DNA from: a virus
Virus record (IMG/VR): IMGVR_UViG_3300017703_000546
Coordinates: 1-36,115 of that record
Reading direction: 5' to 3' (one strand)
DNA: 36,115 nucleotides
Positions 35,378 to 36,115 of this stretch are shown piece by piece; within the stretch, counting starts at the first letter, position 1, and each line of letters starts with the position of its first letter. The position numbers were made by a program, and so were the translations under genes. The notes below the pieces were generated by a model. The model had not been told where the DNA came from. It saw only the letters and a program-made list of their open reading frames with translations, and made no database searches.

Positions 35378-35806
35378 CTACAGGTAGCGGATGAGCAGGG
35401 TCAGCCCGGTGTCGGGGAAGGCGACGCCCGTGCCGTTCGACTGGTCGTTGACGACCTCCAACGCTTGGTCGGCGTCGAAGGTGAGCAGGGTCTTCGTGGC
35501 GGCGGACTCGAAGTCCTGCGCGGTGTCGCCAGCGACGCCAGGCGCTTCCTCGTCCGAGGTGTAGTACACCGAGCCGGCGGTCACCGAGCCCTCGGCGGCC
35601 GACGCCGTCGACCACAGCCAGACGGCGGTCGAGGCGTCGGAGCCAAGGACGGACAGGTCGCCGTAGTTGCTCGCGTGCCCGGTGATGCCGTCGACGGACC
35701 CGAAGCGGACGCCGACCAGCTCGAACTTCCGGCCGGGGTTGAAGAGGGTCTTCCAGTCGGTGCCCGCAGCCGTGTTCGGGCACAGGTGGACGGGGGTGAT
35801 TTCCAT
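35378..35806 (-). CDS. Putative capsid decoration protein (142 aa)
   Basis: A 142-residue beta-rich protein directly after the capsid gene: MEITPVHLCPNTAAGTDWKT, then GRKFELVGVRFGSVDGITGH, STAVWLWSTASAAEGSVTAG and ending GVAFPDTGLTLLIRYL. Composition and position fit a small capsid decoration or head-associated protein. ATG 35806 has GAGGA upstream. No family was recognised, so an internal or tail-joining role is also possible. Confidence 0.65.
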   Translation of the reverse strand: MEITPVHLCPNTAAGTDWKTLFNPGRKFELVGVRFGSVDGITGHASNYGDLSVLGSDASTAVWLWSTASAAEGSVTAGSVYYTSDEEAPGVAGDTAQDFESAATKTLLTFDADQALEVVNDQSNGTGVAFPDTGLTLLIRYL

Positions 35807-35836
35807 GGTGCTGTCCTCGAAGGGGTAGGCGTCGGA

Positions 35837-36115
35837 CTACAGGTTGTAGCCCCAATGGCAGTTGGAGGTCGCGGCGGGGTCGGGGGTGTCCATGACCTCG
35901 CGCACGGTGGCGACCATGTTGACGGCGCCGGAGATGATCTCCTTGTCCACCTCGACGGTCGCGCCGCGCTTGGCGTAGCGCTGCCAAGCGCCGAGGTCGA
36001 CGAGGAGCACGCCCGTGGTAGCGCCCGAGCCGGTGTAGAGGCCGGTCGTCGCGAGGTCGGCCGAGACGTAGCGCGACATGATGAGCGGCACGCCGAGGAG
36101 CTGCGCCAGCTCGCC
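35837..36115 (-). CDS. Major capsid protein, HK97 fold (3' part)
   Basis: The C-terminal end of the capsid protein that starts at 1380. In the circular molecule codon 461 begins at 35992. The last 51 residues (GAWQRYAKRGATVEVDKEII, then SGAVNMVATVREVMDTPDPA, ending SNCHWGYNL) complete a 511-residue protein. Bases 35993-36115 duplicate 1-123. The C-terminal P-domain-like strand ERxA (VATVREVMD) is typical for HK97-type capsids. Confidence 0.9.
   Translation of the reverse strand, partial: GELAQLLGVPLIMSRYVSADLATTGLYTGSGATTGVLLVDLGAWQRYAKRGATVEVDKEIISGAVNMVATVREVMDTPDPAATSNCHWGYNL
35993..36115. repeat. Terminal direct repeat, right copy
   Basis: Identical to 1-123. Joining the two copies gives a circle of 35,992 bp and an uninterrupted capsid gene. 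Confidence 0.95.

Overview
The window is a complete or nearly complete genome of a tailed double-stranded DNA phage. Its first 123 bases recur as its last 123 (1-123 = 35993-36115), so it is best read as a circular or circularly permuted molecule of about 35,992 bp, cut inside the major capsid gene. I place about 53 genes, all on the minus strand, so transcription runs from high to low coordinates. Genes are packed tightly, often with ATGA, GTGA or TGATG stop/start overlaps. No stretch above 300 bases lacks a gene; the largest gaps (150-190 bp) hold promoters, palindromes and hairpins. The DNA is strongly G+C-rich by eye, GTG starts are frequent, and promoters have bacterial sigma-70-like -35/-10 boxes. 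The host is therefore a high-GC bacterium. Small CxxC zinc proteins of the kind common in actinophages and one apparently leaderless gene hint at an actinobacterium, but this is not proven. No integrase, DNA polymerase, primase, helicase or tRNA gene was recognised.

Packaging and modification (10900 to 6077): small terminase, two zinc-finger proteins, a ParB-like protein, a GT-A glycosyltransferase resembling the TET-associated (TAGT) family, two tiny proteins, then the large terminase. A base-modification pair therefore sits between the two terminase genes. Next come four small genes (5971 to 4477). Head (4358 to 2217, 2110 to 1412, then the capsid gene across the ends): portal fused to a Mu gpF-like domain, HK97-type protease, major capsid protein. 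Head completion and tail (35806 to 25934): connectors, tail terminator, tail tube, two-frame tail chaperone, 699-residue tape measure and two distal tail proteins, giving a siphovirus plan. Lysis (25934 to 23732): a YkuD-like putative endolysin and small membrane proteins.

Early region (23566 to 18613): small regulatory or zinc proteins, a SAP-domain protein and a DUF932 protein. A pair of structural-looking genes (18456 to 17384) follows under its own promoter. Recombination and replication (17301 to 11088): ERF annealing protein, SSB, Cas4-like nuclease, Cro-like repressor, Hjc-like resolvase, replication initiator, putative helicase-loader-type protein and small zinc/HTH proteins. ERF + SSB + nuclease + resolvase form a recombination set; replication probably recruits host enzymes through the initiator.

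The most striking non-coding signal is an 18-bp palindrome, near TTTGCGCTACCGCGCAAA, in front of at least six transcription units and once inside a gene. A second 19-bp palindrome family overlaps four early -10 boxes, and a shared motif GCGTGCTACCTT precedes capsid, lysis and accessory structural genes. Together they look like an operator/promoter regulon, possibly controlled by the Cro-like protein at 13986-14174.
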